Positions 1-10,389 of a DNA stretch of 64,000 bases are shown one piece after another (positions within the stretch are counted from its first letter, which is position 1; every line of letters begins with the position of its first letter). A program made the position numbers and the translations under genes. Below the pieces are notes generated by a model, which was given only the letters and a program-made list of their open reading frames with translations, ran no database searches and had not been told where the DNA came from. Origin of the DNA: Gracilibacillus salitolerans (GTDB lineage: Bacteria > Bacillota > Bacilli > Bacillales > Amphibacillaceae); NCBI RefSeq assembly GCF_009650095.1, contig NZ_CP045915.1:620001-684000 (forward strand), read 5' to 3'.

Positions 1-669
1 ATTCAATCGCAGCATCACTTTTTTCAAAATGCAAGCCATGAACTCAAAACGCCACTCATGACCATTCAAGGTTATGCAGAAGGCATTCGTGATGGAATAT
101 TTGAAGGAGAAGAAGCAAGAAGAGGCCTGCAAGTGATGGTGGCAGAAATTAATAGGCTGAAAAAAATTATCAATGAAATTATTTTGCTGGCCAAACTAGA
201 TAGTGAAGCAGATATATATCGACCGGAAAAGGTGAACAGTAAAATATTTATGGAACAAGTAATGGAAAGAGCAATCCCGATCGCTAATGAAAAACATATT
301 CAAGTGAAACAAGATCAAGCGGAAGAAGTACAAGTATGGTTTGATGCAGAAAAAATGTTACAAGCAGTTATGAATATTATAACGAATGCGATTAGACATG
401 CGGATACACAAGTGGAAGTGACCACATTTACAAACAATAAGCAATTTCATATACAAATAACGGACGATGGTGAAGGAATTGACGATGAATTAATTAAAAA
501 ATTATTCCATCGTTTTGTAAAAGGTGAGAGCGGAGAGACAGGTCTTGGCTTAGCGATTGCACGGGCAATTGTAGAGCGCTCGGGCGGATCAATTAAAGCA
601 GAAAATGCACCGTATGGTGGAGCGAGATTTATGATTACATTTACGGATTTTGAAAAAAATAACGATTAA
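1..669 (+). CDS. Sensor histidine kinase, 3' part (5' end outside window)
   Basis: This is the C-terminal part of a two-component sensor kinase. The frame is open from base 1, and its first codons give the H-box (NASHELKTPL) with the phosphoacceptor His. A dimerization helix follows, then the HATPase domain with an N-box (NIITNAIRHA), a G1 box (DDGEGID) and a G2 box (GLGLAIA). The sensor domain, and probably a response-regulator gene, lie upstream of the window. The kinase would autophosphorylate on His and pass the phosphate to its regulator at the membrane. The signal cannot be read from this fragment. The first in-frame ATG, at 58, lies inside the H-box domain and is not a start. Confidence 0.9.
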   Translation: MQSQHHFFQNASHELKTPLMTIQGYAEGIRDGIFEGEEARRGLQVMVAEINRLKKIINEIILLAKLDSEADIYRPEKVNSKIFMEQVMERAIPIANEKHIQVKQDQAEEVQVWFDAEKMLQAVMNIITNAIRHADTQVEVTTFTNNKQFHIQITDDGEGIDDELIKKLFHRFVKGESGETGLGLAIARAIVERSGGSIKAENAPYGGARFMITFTDFEKNND

Positions 670-747
670 TGATAACAATTACTGACTAGTATGATATACT
701 AGGTAAGTTGTAATATGATGAACGCATCTTTAAGAGGAGAGAATAAA

Positions 748-2580
748 ATGACGCAATTGAGAGAAGAACTTCGCAATATTGCGATTATTGCCCATGTTGA
801 CCATGGCAAAACGACGTTAGTTGACCAGTTACTCCGTTATTCAGGAACTTTTCGTGAAAATGAGCAAGTGGAAGAACGTGCAATGGATTCCAACGATATC
901 GAAAAAGAACGTGGGATCACGATTTTAGCGAAAAATACAGCGATTAATTATAATGATACTCGAATTAATATATTGGATACACCAGGACACGCTGACTTTG
1001 GTGGAGAAGTAGAGCGTATTATGAAAATGGTGGATGGGGTATTACTTGTGGTTGATGCTTATGAAGGTTGTATGCCGCAGACCCGTTTTGTATTGAAAAA
1101 AGCACTGGAGCAAAAATTGCAGCCGGTTGTTGTACTGAACAAAATCGACAGACCCAATGCACGCCCCGATGAAGTAGTCGATGAAGTATTGGATTTATTC
1201 ATTGAACTTGGTGCTGACGATGATCAATTAGAGTTTCCAGTTGTCTATGCTTCGGCATTAAATGGGACATCCAGCTTTCCAGATGAAGAACAACAGGAAA
1301 CGATGGAGCCAGTTTTTGAAACGATTTTAGAGAAAATTCCGGCCCCTGTTAATAATGCAGACGAACCATTACAATTCCAGATAACTATGCTTGATTATAA
1401 TGACTACTTAGGACGTATCGGTGTCGGTCGTGTGTTCCGTGGATCGATTAAAGTAGGACAGCAAGTATCTCTAATGAAAACCGATGGTTCAGTGAAAAAT
1501 TTCCGTGTTACCAAATTATTTGGTTTTATCGGTTTGAAACGAATTGAAATCGAACAGGCAACAGCAGGGGATATCATTGCGGTTGCAGGTATGGAAGATA
1601 TTAACGTAGGTGAAACAGTTTGTCCGACTGAACATCAAGAGGCATTGCCAATTTTGCGTATTGATGAACCAACATTACAAATGACGTTTGTTGTCAATAA
1701 CAGTCCTTTTGCCGGAAGAGAAGGTAAATATATTACTTCTCGCCAAATTGATGAACGTTTAATGTCGCAATTAGAGACAGATGTAAGTTTACGTGTTGAC
1801 CCGACAGATTCACCAGATGCTTGGACAGTATCCGGTCGTGGGGAATTACATTTGTCTATTCTAGTAGAGAACATGCGTCGTGAAGGCTATGAACTACAGC
1901 TTTCTAAACCAGAAGTTATTATTAAAGAAATAGATGGTGTCAAATGTGAACCAATCGAACGTGTCCAAATTGATGTACCGGAAGATTACACAGGTCCGGT
2001 TATGGAGTCTCTTGGTGCCCGTAAAGGTGAAATGCTGGATATGGTGAATCACGGAACTGGTCAAGTTCGTATGGAATTTAAAGTGCCATCTCGTGGTTTA
2101 ATCGGTTATGCCACAGAATTCATGACTCAGACACGTGGTTATGGTATCATCAACCACACATTTGAAGAGTATGCACCACTTCTCAAAGGGCAAGTAGGTG
2201 GCCGTCGTGAAGGCGTACTTGTTGCGTTGGAACACGGAAAAGCATCTACGTACGGTATCATGAACCTAGAAGACCGTGGTGTCATTTTTGTAGACCCAGG
2301 TACAGAAGTGTATTCAGGAATGATTGTTGGTCAACATAACCGCGAGAATGACCTGACGGTTAATATTACTAAAGAAAAACACTTAACCAACGTACGATCC
2401 GCAAATAAAGATCAGACATCAACTATTCGCAAAACACGTAACATGTCATTAGAAGAAGCTATTCAATATTTGAACGACGATGAATATTGCGAAGTTACAC
2501 CAGAATCAGTTCGTTTACGTAAGAAGATACTAAATAAAAACGAACGTGAAAAAGCATCAAAGAAAAAAAGTAATGTCTAA
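748..2580 (+). CDS. typA: Ribosome-associated GTPase TypA/BipA
   Basis: Translational GTPase of the EF-G/LepA class that binds ribosomes and affects growth under stress and cold. The protein has about 610 residues, usual for TypA. The G1 motif AHVDHGKT is at residues 15-22, the G3 motif DTPGHADF near 72 and the G4 motif NKID near 128. EF-G-like domains and the TypA-specific C-terminal domain follow. An upstream in-frame ATG at 715 exists, but AGGAGAG at 735-741 sits correctly for the ATG at 748, which gives the conserved N-terminus [19 protein letters not shown]. It is monocistronic and ends at a strong terminator. Confidence 0.95.
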   Translation: MTQLREELRNIAIIAHVDHGKTTLVDQLLRYSGTFRENEQVEERAMDSNDIEKERGITILAKNTAINYNDTRINILDTPGHADFGGEVERIMKMVDGVLLVVDAYEGCMPQTRFVLKKALEQKLQPVVVLNKIDRPNARPDEVVDEVLDLFIELGADDDQLEFPVVYASALNGTSSFPDEEQQETMEPVFETILEKIPAPVNNADEPLQFQITMLDYNDYLGRIGVGRVFRGSIKVGQQVSLMKTDGSVKNFRVTKLFGFIGLKRIEIEQATAGDIIAVAGMEDINVGETVCPTEHQEALPILRIDEPTLQMTFVVNNSPFAGREGKYITSRQIDERLMSQLETDVSLRVDPTDSPDAWTVSGRGELHLSILVENMRREGYELQLSKPEVIIKEIDGVKCEPIERVQIDVPEDYTGPVMESLGARKGEMLDMVNHGTGQVRMEFKVPSRGLIGYATEFMTQTRGYGIINHTFEEYAPLLKGQVGGRREGVLVALEHGKASTYGIMNLEDRGVIFVDPGTEVYSGMIVGQHNRENDLTVNITKEKHLTNVRSANKDQTSTIRKTRNMSLEEAIQYLNDDEYCEVTPESVRLRKKILNKNEREKASKKKSNV

Positions 2581-2589
2581 TAAATTTAT

Positions 2590-2632
2590 AAACCCGTTTT
2601 GATAGTGGAAGATTATCAAAACGGGTTTTTTT
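2590..2632 (+). terminator. Rho-independent terminator of typA
   Basis: Inverted repeat with arms AACCCGTTTTGATA and TATCAAAACGGGTT around a 9-nt loop, followed by a T run, 10 bases after the typA stop. Confidence 0.9.
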
Positions 2633-2789
2633 CTTATGAAGGACAAAACCTGGAGAATGACGTTTATATTATCGTTATCGATCAAGGCATTCTCTGAATT
2701 TTGTATGTCCGATGTCAATGGGGAAGGTTTTTTTACTTAGATTGCAGGGTATATTTTAGATAATGAAACAGAAGAAAAGAGGGGATGTT

Positions 2790-3068
2790 ATGCGCTTTTT
2801 TAGGCGATTCAAATTTCTATTTAAATTCCGTAAATCGTTTCCTTTCTTTAAGGAATTCTACTTATCCAATGAAGTAAAAGTTACTGCAAAATTAGCATCA
2901 CTTATTCTCATCATAGGATATATCGTTTTCCCATTTGATTTAATACCTGATTATTTGTTAGTGCTCGGTCTATTTGATGATGTAGTGGTTGCCACATTGA
3001 TTCTTCAGCAAATGGTCAAGATGGCGCCTAAAAGTTTACGTGAAAGATACGATATAGAGAGTAAATAA
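2790..3068 (+). CDS. DUF1232 (YkvA-type) small membrane protein
   Basis: Small protein of about 92 residues with a basic N-terminus (MRFFRRFKFLFKFRKSF). It carries the DUF1232 signature: a hydrophobic helix ending in FPFDLIPDY, then LGLFDDVVV. Members of this family are short membrane-associated proteins of unknown role. GAGGGG just upstream favours the ATG at 2790 over an in-frame ATG at 2763, which has no ribosome site. It ends four bases from the convergent ABC permease gene. The gene is real, but its function is unknown. Confidence 0.8.
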   Translation: MRFFRRFKFLFKFRKSFPFFKEFYLSNEVKVTAKLASLILIIGYIVFPFDLIPDYLLVLGLFDDVVVATLILQQMVKMAPKSLRERYDIESK

Positions 3069-3072
3069 CTCT

Positions 3073-4401
3073 CTATATCTCTCTTCTCATCGCTTTTAAA
3101 ACATCAATTTGTGTAGCTCGTTTGGCTGGCTTTAAACCAGAGATAATGGTTACAATTAAACAGATTACTGCTGCAATAAGAATCAACGAAGCAGGGATAC
3201 TGGAAAATTGGAATCCTTCAGGTAACTCCTGTTCAAAGGCAGATTCGATGATCCATGGTAACCCAATGTTGAGGAGAATACTAATGACATAAGCAACTAT
3301 GGTACCTATCGTTGCACCGAGTAGCCCGATATAACTGCTTTCTAGCAAAAAGATCTGCTTAATTTTTTTCGGGTGTGCACCGATTGCTTTCATAATACCA
3401 ATATCAGAAGTTCTTTCGGTAACGGCCATCGTCATCGTATTAAAAATACCGATAGATGCAATAATGATAGCGATTGTTCCAATAAAAATAAGTCCGGCTT
3501 TTGCGATAGTGAAAAAGGTATTTAAGTATTCTAATTCATTCGCTGCGGAATATACTAAGTAATTCTGTTCTGATAAATAATTCGAAATTTCTTGTACTTC
3601 TTCCAACGTATCAGCATATCCATATACGTTATCATAACCTGTGATTTCTTCCTCGACTTCTGGATGAATGGCTCCTCTTGTAGTTTCCGTGAATGTTTCC
3701 ACTTCAGCTAGGACTTCTTCCGATATATATACTTGTCTATCTTGCATCCAACCTCTTGAAGGTGGTTCAACGATACCTGTAATCGTTAACGTGATCGGAT
3801 GTTCTTCGGTTTCCCCATCTACATTTTGCTCGACTACCATTTCAATTTCCTGACCAATAAGTGATTCATCATATTTAAATTCCTCTTTCAACATACCTTC
3901 TTCATCATAAATCTCTGCATCTGCTGGGAGATCTTCCGGATAAAGATTCTCTAAAAAATGTGGGCCGACTACAGCTTCGTAAGGCTCTTCCGGTAAGTCA
4001 CCTTCCGTAAGTTCCATTCCTGCCTTTAATTCTGATGGGAAGTGAGATACGACTGTTTCCGTATTTCCGCTGTAATCGTCTATGTTAAATAGAGGTGTTT
4101 GTCTTAATGTTTGTTGTCTAGTGACAGCTTTCATGCCCTCGACCTTTTCAAGCTCCTCTATTTCTTCATCCGTAATCGGCGCATAGCCATCTTCTTTTTC
4201 GATTCCACCTATTTGCATTTGAGTGACCGAGCGATCTCGAATGATATCGTCGATAAAGGTTGTATGTAAACCAAACCCAACAGAAGCTAAAACAATTAAA
4301 AATGCTACGCCCATCGCAGTGGCCAATACCGTCATAAATATTCTTGACTTACTTCGTTTCATATTATTGCGAACGAATCGCCATTGATCTTTAAAAGTCA
4401 T
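3073..4401 (-). CDS. ABC transporter permease, MacB/FtsX type
   Basis: Permease of 442 residues with the MacB-type plan. There is one N-terminal membrane helix (near residues 22-45), a large extracytoplasmic domain rich in Glu and Asp (about 50-300), and three C-terminal helices in the FtsX domain. A GIMKAIGA motif lies between helices. Its start overlaps the stop of the ATPase gene by 4 bases (ATGA), so the two are translationally coupled. Such pairs move lipoproteins, peptides or antibiotics by mechanotransmission. The substrate here is unknown. The strongly acidic external domain fits a salt-adapted host (inference). Confidence 0.85.
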   Translation of the reverse strand: MTFKDQWRFVRNNMKRSKSRIFMTVLATAMGVAFLIVLASVGFGLHTTFIDDIIRDRSVTQMQIGGIEKEDGYAPITDEEIEELEKVEGMKAVTRQQTLRQTPLFNIDDYSGNTETVVSHFPSELKAGMELTEGDLPEEPYEAVVGPHFLENLYPEDLPADAEIYDEEGMLKEEFKYDESLIGQEIEMVVEQNVDGETEEHPITLTITGIVEPPSRGWMQDRQVYISEEVLAEVETFTETTRGAIHPEVEEEITGYDNVYGYADTLEEVQEISNYLSEQNYLVYSAANELEYLNTFFTIAKAGLIFIGTIAIIIASIGIFNTMTMAVTERTSDIGIMKAIGAHPKKIKQIFLLESSYIGLLGATIGTIVAYVISILLNIGLPWIIESAFEQELPEGFQFSSIPASLILIAAVICLIVTIISGLKPAKRATQIDVLKAMRREI

Positions 4402-5090
4402 GCACTAACTTCCTCCTTTACAATTTCCCCATCATGAATATGGATCTGTTTCGAAGCAATTCGAGCAACCTCTTCATCGTGAGTAATCATTAAAAATGTA
4501 ATGCCTAAGTCTTGATTTAATCCGGTAATCAAATCTAAGATTTCTTGTTCGGTTTCACTGTCTAAACTACCTGTTGGTTCATCAGCAAGAATTATAGGTG
4601 GTTCTATTACGAGTGTTCTTGCGATACTTACCCGTTGCTGTTGGCCGCCAGACAATTCGCTTGGATAATGATGATGGTAATTGGAGAGACCGACTTTTTC
4701 TAATGTTTGTTCCGTTAATTCTACTCTCTCTTTTTCCGATAGTCCTTTTAATACTAAGGGTAGTTCAACATTTTCATAAGCTGTCATACTTGGAATCAAT
4801 TGAAAATTTTGAAAGATAAAACCGATATTATCTAAACGAAAATCTGCATATTCTCCTTCGTTTAAATTGGTTACATTCCTCTCCTTAATAAATACCGATC
4901 CACTAGTAGGCTTCATAAATCCGCCGATAATGTTGAGTAAGGTCGATTTACCAGAACCGCTTTTTCCTGTTATTGCTAGAATATCCCCTTTATCTACAGA
5001 AAACGATATATTTTTTAATACTGTAAGAGCGGTTTCGTTCTGTTTCTTTCCTAATAAAAATGTATGGTTGATGTCTTTTACATCTATCAT
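4398..5090 (-). CDS. ABC transporter ATP-binding protein, MacB/LolD type
   Basis: ATPase of 230 residues with Walker A GKSGSGKS, signature LSGGQQQR, Walker [12 protein letters not shown] and switch His (MITHD). The TGSLD form of Walker B is typical of MacB/LolD-class ATPases. It powers the adjoining permease, with which it forms a two-gene operon. AGGAGG precedes the ATG. It is divergent from the capA-like gene, and promoters for both presumably lie in 5100-5215. Confidence 0.9.
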   Translation of the reverse strand: MIDVKDINHTFLLGKKQNETALTVLKNISFSVDKGDILAITGKSGSGKSTLLNIIGGFMKPTSGSVFIKERNVTNLNEGEYADFRLDNIGFIFQNFQLIPSMTAYENVELPLVLKGLSEKERVELTEQTLEKVGLSNYHHHYPSELSGGQQQRVSIARTLVIEPPIILADEPTGSLDSETEQEILDLITGLNQDLGITFLMITHDEEVARIASKQIHIHDGEIVKEEVSA

Positions 5091-5219
5091 TTTTCATCCT
5101 CCTTTTTTTCTCTTCACTATTAACTGACGAATGAAAATCTTTAAGTACTTCATTTTTTTGTCAATAAATATAATTTTTTTATGTTAAAATAAAATGAGTC
5201 TTCTTAGAGGAGTTTTCCT

Positions 5220-6368
5220 ATGAAAAATGTATGTGTCGCTATTTTTATAATACTGTTTTTGATAGTAGCAGGGTGTGAGGGACAACAGGAATATCAAGGA
5301 CACTTCCACCATATGGATGAAATAGACAGGTCATCAAAAAATACAGAGGTAAATTTATTCAAATATGAAATTTCTATCGCCGCTATTGGGGATCTTTTGA
5401 TTCACGATCGTGTGTATGATGACGGATGGAACGGTGAAAGGTATGACTTTTTATCCATGATAGAACCTGTACAGGAATATTTAAAACAACCAGATATCAC
5501 CATGGCGAACCAGGAAACAATTATGGGTGGGGAAGAGATCGGATTATCTACCTATCCACAATTCAACAGTCCATTTGAATTAGGAGATGATCTACAGGAA
5601 GTCGGTGTTGATATAGTTACAATGGCAAATAATCATACGTTAGATAGAGGCGAAGAAGCGATTTATAATGCGATTGATTATTATGATAAGATTGGCATGC
5701 ACTATACCGGAAGTTTCAAAAGTAAGGAAGATCAGCGTACTGTAAGAGTTTTAGAAACGGACGTAGGTATTTCGGTAGCCTTTCTAAGCTATACATATGG
5801 TACAAATGGGATTCCAGTTCCGAGCGGGAAAGATTATTTAGTCAACTTAATTAATCGTGACCAAATTGAACGGGAAGTAACGGAAGCAAAGGAGTTAGCG
5901 GATGTTACGATCGTTAGTTATCATTTTGGTGAGGAATATCAACGATTACCAAATCAGCAACAAAAAGATTTAGCACAATTTGCTGCAGATCTCGGTGCGG
6001 AGGTAGTGATTGGTCATCACCCACATGTCCTGCAGCCAATCGATTGGTTGGAAGGGAAAGATGGCAATCAAACGTTGGTTGCCTATTCGTTAGGAAATTT
6101 TCTATCTGGACAATACGAGCTATATAGGAGAATCGGTGGGATTTTACAATTTTCGATTACAAAGGATGGATCAAATGTAAAGGTGCATTCTCCGTCTTTT
6201 TTACCGACTTTTGTTCAGTTTGATCTTATCGATGACACCATCACAGATTTGCAAGTATTACCGTTAAAGGATGTCTCAGATCAACAGTTGCCTGATGCAT
6301 CTAATCATTTAGCAGAAATAAAAGAACATCTATCACAAAATGTAGAAGAACTACAGTTTATAGAATAA
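5220..6368 (+). CDS. CapA-family lipoprotein (metallophosphatase-like)
   Basis: 382-residue protein of the CapA/PgsA family. The N-terminus is a lipoprotein signal ending in LIVAGC, so the mature protein is probably anchored outside the membrane. The family motifs are present: AIGDLLIHD, TMANQETIMGG, TMANNHTLDRG and the metal-ligand-like GHHPHVLQP. In capsule-making Bacillus, CapA/PgsA takes part in poly-gamma-glutamate export, but no capBC or pgsBC genes are nearby. The role here is therefore open. It is followed 13 bases later by the DUF368 gene, probably in the same transcript. Confidence 0.85.
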   Translation: MKNVCVAIFIILFLIVAGCEGQQEYQGHFHHMDEIDRSSKNTEVNLFKYEISIAAIGDLLIHDRVYDDGWNGERYDFLSMIEPVQEYLKQPDITMANQETIMGGEEIGLSTYPQFNSPFELGDDLQEVGVDIVTMANNHTLDRGEEAIYNAIDYYDKIGMHYTGSFKSKEDQRTVRVLETDVGISVAFLSYTYGTNGIPVPSGKDYLVNLINRDQIEREVTEAKELADVTIVSYHFGEEYQRLPNQQQKDLAQFAADLGAEVVIGHHPHVLQPIDWLEGKDGNQTLVAYSLGNFLSGQYELYRRIGGILQFSITKDGSNVKVHSPSFLPTFVQFDLIDDTITDLQVLPLKDVSDQQLPDASNHLAEIKEHLSQNVEELQFIE

Positions 6369-6381
6369 GGGAGAATCGAGA

Positions 6382-7194
6382 ATGGAATGGAGAAATATTT
6401 ATCGTGGGATGTTAATGGGAGCAAGTGATGTTGTGCCAGGTGTTAGTGGTGGTACGATTGCTGTTGTATTAGGTATTTACGACCGCTTAATAGCAGCGGT
6501 GAATGGCTTTTTCAGTAAAGATTTCAAGAAACATCTTATGTTTTTAATCCCACTCGGTGTAGGCATTTTAGCAGCTGTTTTTTTATTGGCTGGATTAATT
6601 GAGTGGTTGTTTGAACACTATCCAAAACAAACGCAATTTGCCTTTTTAGGGTTGATCATAGGTGTGTTACCTTTTCTGTTTCAAAAGTCGAATGCTAAAA
6701 AAAAGTTTAAAGGAAATCATATCCTGCTGGTATTGATTGGTGCTTGCATCGTCGGCTCCATGGCCTTCTTTCAAACAGGTGAGCCAGAGGTGATGACGCA
6801 GTTCGAACCATCTACATACCTATGGCTGTTTGGTTCGGGATTTGTAGCGAGTGCTGCCATGATATTACCAGGGATTAGTGGTTCCTTTCTTTTATATGTA
6901 ATCGGCTCCTATACGACGATTATTAGTGCAATAAAAAATCTAGATGTCGTTGTTATTGTAACAGTCGGACTCGGAATTCTATTAGGAATTATACTGATGA
7001 GTAAAGTGATTCATTATTTTCTAGCTTCTTTTCCAGTTGCTACGTATGCTTTTGTAATTGGCATGGTGATTGGATCAGTTTTCGTCATTTTTCCAGGGTG
7101 GCCTGCTAGTATGATGGGAACGGTGATGTGTGTTGTTACCTTTGCTGGAGGTCTTCTTTTTGCTTATTTATTAGGCAGGGTGGAGTATCGTTAA
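6382..7194 (+). CDS. DUF368 polytopic membrane protein
   Basis: 270-residue integral membrane protein with about eight helices. It contains the internally repeated family signature: GASDVVPGVSGGTIAVVLGIYD near residues 12-33 and a second copy, ASAAMILPGISGSFLLYVIG, in the middle. DUF368 proteins have been linked to recycling of the C55 lipid carrier in work I recall only in outline, so I give it as a possibility. The gene follows the CapA-like gene closely, and both could act in envelope polymer metabolism (inference). Confidence 0.85.
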   Translation: MEWRNIYRGMLMGASDVVPGVSGGTIAVVLGIYDRLIAAVNGFFSKDFKKHLMFLIPLGVGILAAVFLLAGLIEWLFEHYPKQTQFAFLGLIIGVLPFLFQKSNAKKKFKGNHILLVLIGACIVGSMAFFQTGEPEVMTQFEPSTYLWLFGSGFVASAAMILPGISGSFLLYVIGSYTTIISAIKNLDVVVIVTVGLGILLGIILMSKVIHYFLASFPVATYAFVIGMVIGSVFVIFPGWPASMMGTVMCVVTFAGGLLFAYLLGRVEYR

Positions 7195-7272
7195 ACAGAA
7201 TAGTTGCTTTCAAACCATGTTCATGCTAGTTTTTACTAAAGTAAAGAACCAATTGAAAAAGGAGAATGCATA

Positions 7273-7593
7273 ATGGAAGCAATTAAAACAGAAGAACAGT
7301 TTAATAAAATTATCGCTTCAGAAGACCCGGTCATTATTAAATTTTATGCGGACTGGTGTCCTGACTGTAAGCGTATGGATATGTTTATTGGAGATATTTT
7401 AGAGCAATATAATACATTTGATTGGTATGAATTAAATAGTGATGAAGTACAAGGGTTGGCAGAAAAATATGAAGTAATGGGCATACCAAGCCTCCTTATT
7501 TTCCAAAACGGAGAAAAACTTGCACACCGTCACAGTGCATATACCAAAACACCAGACGATGTATTAGAGTTCCTTCAAGAAGAGCTAGGATAA
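7273..7593 (+). CDS. Thioredoxin-family protein (CPDC active site)
   Basis: 106-residue single-domain thioredoxin fold. The active site is WCPDCK near residues 29-34, with the cis-Pro loop MGIPSLL downstream. The CPDC pair differs from the CGPC of housekeeping thioredoxin, and resembles the YtpP/YdbP-type small thioredoxins of Bacillus. It probably reduces disulfides in the cytoplasm, as there is no signal peptide. AAGGAG precedes the ATG, and a terminator follows directly. Confidence 0.9.
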   Translation: MEAIKTEEQFNKIIASEDPVIIKFYADWCPDCKRMDMFIGDILEQYNTFDWYELNSDEVQGLAEKYEVMGIPSLLIFQNGEKLAHRHSAYTKTPDDVLEFLQEELG

Positions 7594-7594
7594 G

Positions 7595-7622
7595 AGACAG
7601 TGTGAGCACTGTCTTTTTTTTA
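7595..7622 (+). terminator. Terminator after thioredoxin-like gene
   Basis: Stem GACAGTG/CACTGTC with a 4-nt loop, followed by eight T. Confidence 0.85.
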
Positions 7623-7660
7623 TATCTGAAAACAAGCATGAAATGGTTCATAAAATCCAT

Positions 7661-8111
7661 AAACTGCGAAATAACTCTTCTAAAGATTTGTGTTTATTCG
7701 TTCTGAATTTTGATAAGTGCTGTAATACGCTTCGGCAGAATACTCCGCTTTCCATGGGCACGGCCTCAGCCAGGGAACTACTTGAATGAACTTCTGTGCT
7801 CCCTTGCACCGAGGAAGCATACTACGAAGCGTTACTAGAAGACGCAGGTGCATCAAGGGGTCTTCGCCTCGTGCTGTTCCCATAGGAGTCTCCGTATTCT
7901 GCCTCCGCTGGTAATGAGGTCCTGATTATTTTAAGAACTCATGGAACTATATTCTTTGGATTTTCTGTTACTTTATCAGAAAACTACGACACTTGATCGT
8001 CCCGCTCTTCGAAACAGCGCGAGCTGAAGATCCCGCAGCGACGAACTTATACTTAAATTCAAAAGAATGGAAGAAAGTTTCATCCTAAAAATAAACACTA
8101 GTTCGCAGTTT
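7661..8111. repeat. MITE-like modular hairpin repeat, copy A
   Basis: Noncoding element of about 450 bp. It is bounded by short inverted ends, AAACTGCGAA at 7661-7670 and its complement at 8102-8111. Inside, 7732-7910 begins CGGCAGAATACTCCGCTTTCC and ends GGAGTCTCCGTATTCTGCC, an imperfect inverted repeat. This core of about 180 bp is almost identical, in inverse orientation, to 20069-20250 in copy B. The outer parts share TCTTCCATTCTTT (as its complement) and CCGCAGCGACGAACT with copy C. Small ORFs across it are by-products of the repeat. Confidence 0.85.
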
Positions 8112-8234
8112 TTTCTATTCACATCAAATATGTAGAGCGGTATTATTTTTGTATGGACTGATTTGTATTAAAAATCAAGTTTAGAAACCTTTTGACAACA
8201 TTTTTCGTATATAAGGAGGAAAGGGGGCGTTCAT

Positions 8235-8921
8235 GTGTTAGAAGTTAAGCAGCTAAAAGTCGAAATTGGGAAAGAATCCATCCTTGATAATGTAGCATTT
8301 TCTGTAGAAAAAGGGAGTGTCGTAGGATTAATAGGTCATAATGGTGCAGGGAAATCAACCGTTATGAAAACCATTATGGGCTGGCAAGATAAAAAAGAGG
8401 GCACTATTACCTTGAATCAAGTAGATCAAGACCAATCATTTATCGCCTTTAAAAAACAACTTGCTTATATACCGGAAGAACCATTTTTATTACCAGAATT
8501 AACAACAATGCAACATTTTCAGTTATATGGTCAAAGCTATCAACTCGATGAAAAAACATTTACGAAACGTGCACAGGAACTTTCGGAGCAATTTGAAATA
8601 GCGGATAAATTGAATGAATATCCAGAGTCATTGTCCAAAGGTATGCGCCAAAAAGTACAAACAATTTGTGCGTTATTACCAGAAGTCCCATTGTTATTAA
8701 TTGATGAGCCTTTTATGGGTCTAGATGTACATGCAGCTCATGACTTACAAGAAATGTTGATAGAAAAGGCGCAAAATGGTACAAGCATTTTACTTACATC
8801 CCACCAATTAGAGAGAATGGAAGAGTTAGCAGATACATATATTATGCTTCATCATGGGCGTGTTGCAGAACATGGGGTGATAGAAGATTTCGACTCATTA
8901 TCAAGGAGAGGAACAGAATGA
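8235..8921 (+). CDS. ABC transporter ATP-binding protein, EcsA-like
   Basis: 228-residue ATPase with a GTG start after a GGAGGAAAGGGGG ribosome site. It has Walker A GHNGAGKS, a signature-region motif SKGMRQK in place of LSGGQ, Walker B LLIDEPFMGLD and switch His (TSHQ). The SKGM(R/K)QK signature and DEPF(M/L)GLD are typical of EcsA. It overlaps the permease gene by 4 bases. EcsAB of B. subtilis affects secretion, competence and intramembrane proteolysis. A role here is inferred by similarity only. Confidence 0.8.
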   Translation: MLEVKQLKVEIGKESILDNVAFSVEKGSVVGLIGHNGAGKSTVMKTIMGWQDKKEGTITLNQVDQDQSFIAFKKQLAYIPEEPFLLPELTTMQHFQLYGQSYQLDEKTFTKRAQELSEQFEIADKLNEYPESLSKGMRQKVQTICALLPEVPLLLIDEPFMGLDVHAAHDLQEMLIEKAQNGTSILLTSHQLERMEELADTYIMLHHGRVAEHGVIEDFDSLSRRGTE

Positions 8922-10336
8922 AGGACACCATTCAAATGATGCGGTTTCTAAAAAAGAATCGATGGCGCAAAAAACAAAGATTATATAAATTAGCCTTTGG
9001 TGTGGCATTTGATTGGACAATAACCATCTATACCGGTTTTTTTGCTGTCATGTTTTTATTTATTACATATGACAGCTTAAAAAGTATGGAAGCTGTCTTT
9101 CTAGACTATCAAGCAAATATCGAATCATTTTTTCCGCTAATAGTAATCGGTTTGATATTCGGGATGATTATACTTTCCTTTAACTATCCATGGATAAAAA
9201 TTACAAGTGCAGAATGGAAATTAACATCGCTTCCTTTTTCGATTAAAAATATATGGTTTTATTCTTTATGGATCGTGATTAGAAACCGGTTTGTCGTTTT
9301 AACTTTGTTGTTCCTGTTACTAGTTGTAATTACTCCTTTTTCCACATTATTTTTAGTTAAATGGTATCCAGTAATCCTATCTGTAGTATTATTAACGGTC
9401 ATACCACAATGGTTCTTCTTTCAAATAGATGGCTTTAAGAAAATAGGTATTTATTTGTTGGGTGTGTTGATCATTGGTATAACCCGGCTCTCTTTTGTAT
9501 TATTAGAATTACATGCTGAATCTGTATGGATGTTAATCATCCTCTTATTTGGTTTAAATGTATGGATATGGCCTCGAAGATTGAAAAAAATCAATTGGAT
9601 GCAAGTGATTGAGAAAAGTGATGAAAAAGAGTGGAATATGTTTTTTATCAATCACATGAGTAGAATGGATCAAGTAAAACAACATCGGAGAAACTACTTC
9701 TTACAAACACTTTTCACATCAAAAAAAGCAAAGTTGCCTTTTCCTTATCAGCAACCTGCTAAACTAATGCGGAAATTATGGAGGCGAAGTATCAATCAGG
9801 AAGTCCGTATTATCTATATGATGATGTTTTCGATTTTAGCAATTATGATTGTGCTATCATTAAGAGGAGGTCCACTGCTACAGGGAATTGCTATGATGTT
9901 GTCTGTTTTTATCTTTGTTAAGCTTACGATAAGTTTTTTTAGTGTAATTTTCAAAGATAAATTAATTCACAGTATTCCTTGGAACGTAGAAGTAATAACC
10001 AATGCTTTTTGGCAGATATTATCGATATTGAGCATAGTAGTGATTATGATTATTTCAGTGGTGGTCTTGCTTACTAATACATGGAGTGGGTGGTTAATAG
10101 CTCAGCTTTTATTCACTTTTATAGCACTTTTCTTTTTACTAGATTGTGAGATTGAGAGGAAAGTAAAAGCATTAAATAGAAAATGGTATACAACCTCTTA
10201 TTTCGATCAGCTGATAGGTATATTAACTTATGCGGCTATGGCTTTAAGTTTATTATATCCTGTTGTTATTAGTTATTTAGGTATTATATTGTTTTACTGG
10301 ATAGTGAAGAAACATTATTTTCCAATAAAAAATTGA
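8918..10336 (+). CDS. EcsB-like ABC permease
   Basis: 472-residue polytopic membrane protein with about ten hydrophobic segments, translationally coupled to the ATPase gene by a 4-base ATGA overlap. Basic cytoplasmic loops (for example KKNRWRKKQRLYK at the start) fit an EcsB-type permease. It is longer than the roughly 410 residues of B. subtilis EcsB, and I recognise it more by context than by motif. The gene ends without an obvious terminator, 54 bases before the MarR-type gene. Confidence 0.65.
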   Translation: MKDTIQMMRFLKKNRWRKKQRLYKLAFGVAFDWTITIYTGFFAVMFLFITYDSLKSMEAVFLDYQANIESFFPLIVIGLIFGMIILSFNYPWIKITSAEWKLTSLPFSIKNIWFYSLWIVIRNRFVVLTLLFLLLVVITPFSTLFLVKWYPVILSVVLLTVIPQWFFFQIDGFKKIGIYLLGVLIIGITRLSFVLLELHAESVWMLIILLFGLNVWIWPRRLKKINWMQVIEKSDEKEWNMFFINHMSRMDQVKQHRRNYFLQTLFTSKKAKLPFPYQQPAKLMRKLWRRSINQEVRIIYMMMFSILAIMIVLSLRGGPLLQGIAMMLSVFIFVKLTISFFSVIFKDKLIHSIPWNVEVITNAFWQILSILSIVVIMIISVVVLLTNTWSGWLIAQLLFTFIALFFLLDCEIERKVKALNRKWYTTSYFDQLIGILTYAAMALSLLYPVVISYLGIILFYWIVKKHYFPIKN

Positions 10337-10389
10337 CTAGTTCTATTTGTTTGCATATAATACCATTCATATATAGATATGGAGAGAGG

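Noticed and set aside
1635..1874. Minus-strand ORF inside typA
   Set aside because: Shadow of a strongly conserved gene in the other strand, with no ribosome site.
7680..7883. Minus-strand 67-codon ORF, and similar ones at 19643-19969 and 27613-27954
   Set aside because: They follow the repeat modules (shared GTARxEDPL-like readings) and start or stop at random points. They have no ribosome site and change frame between copies.
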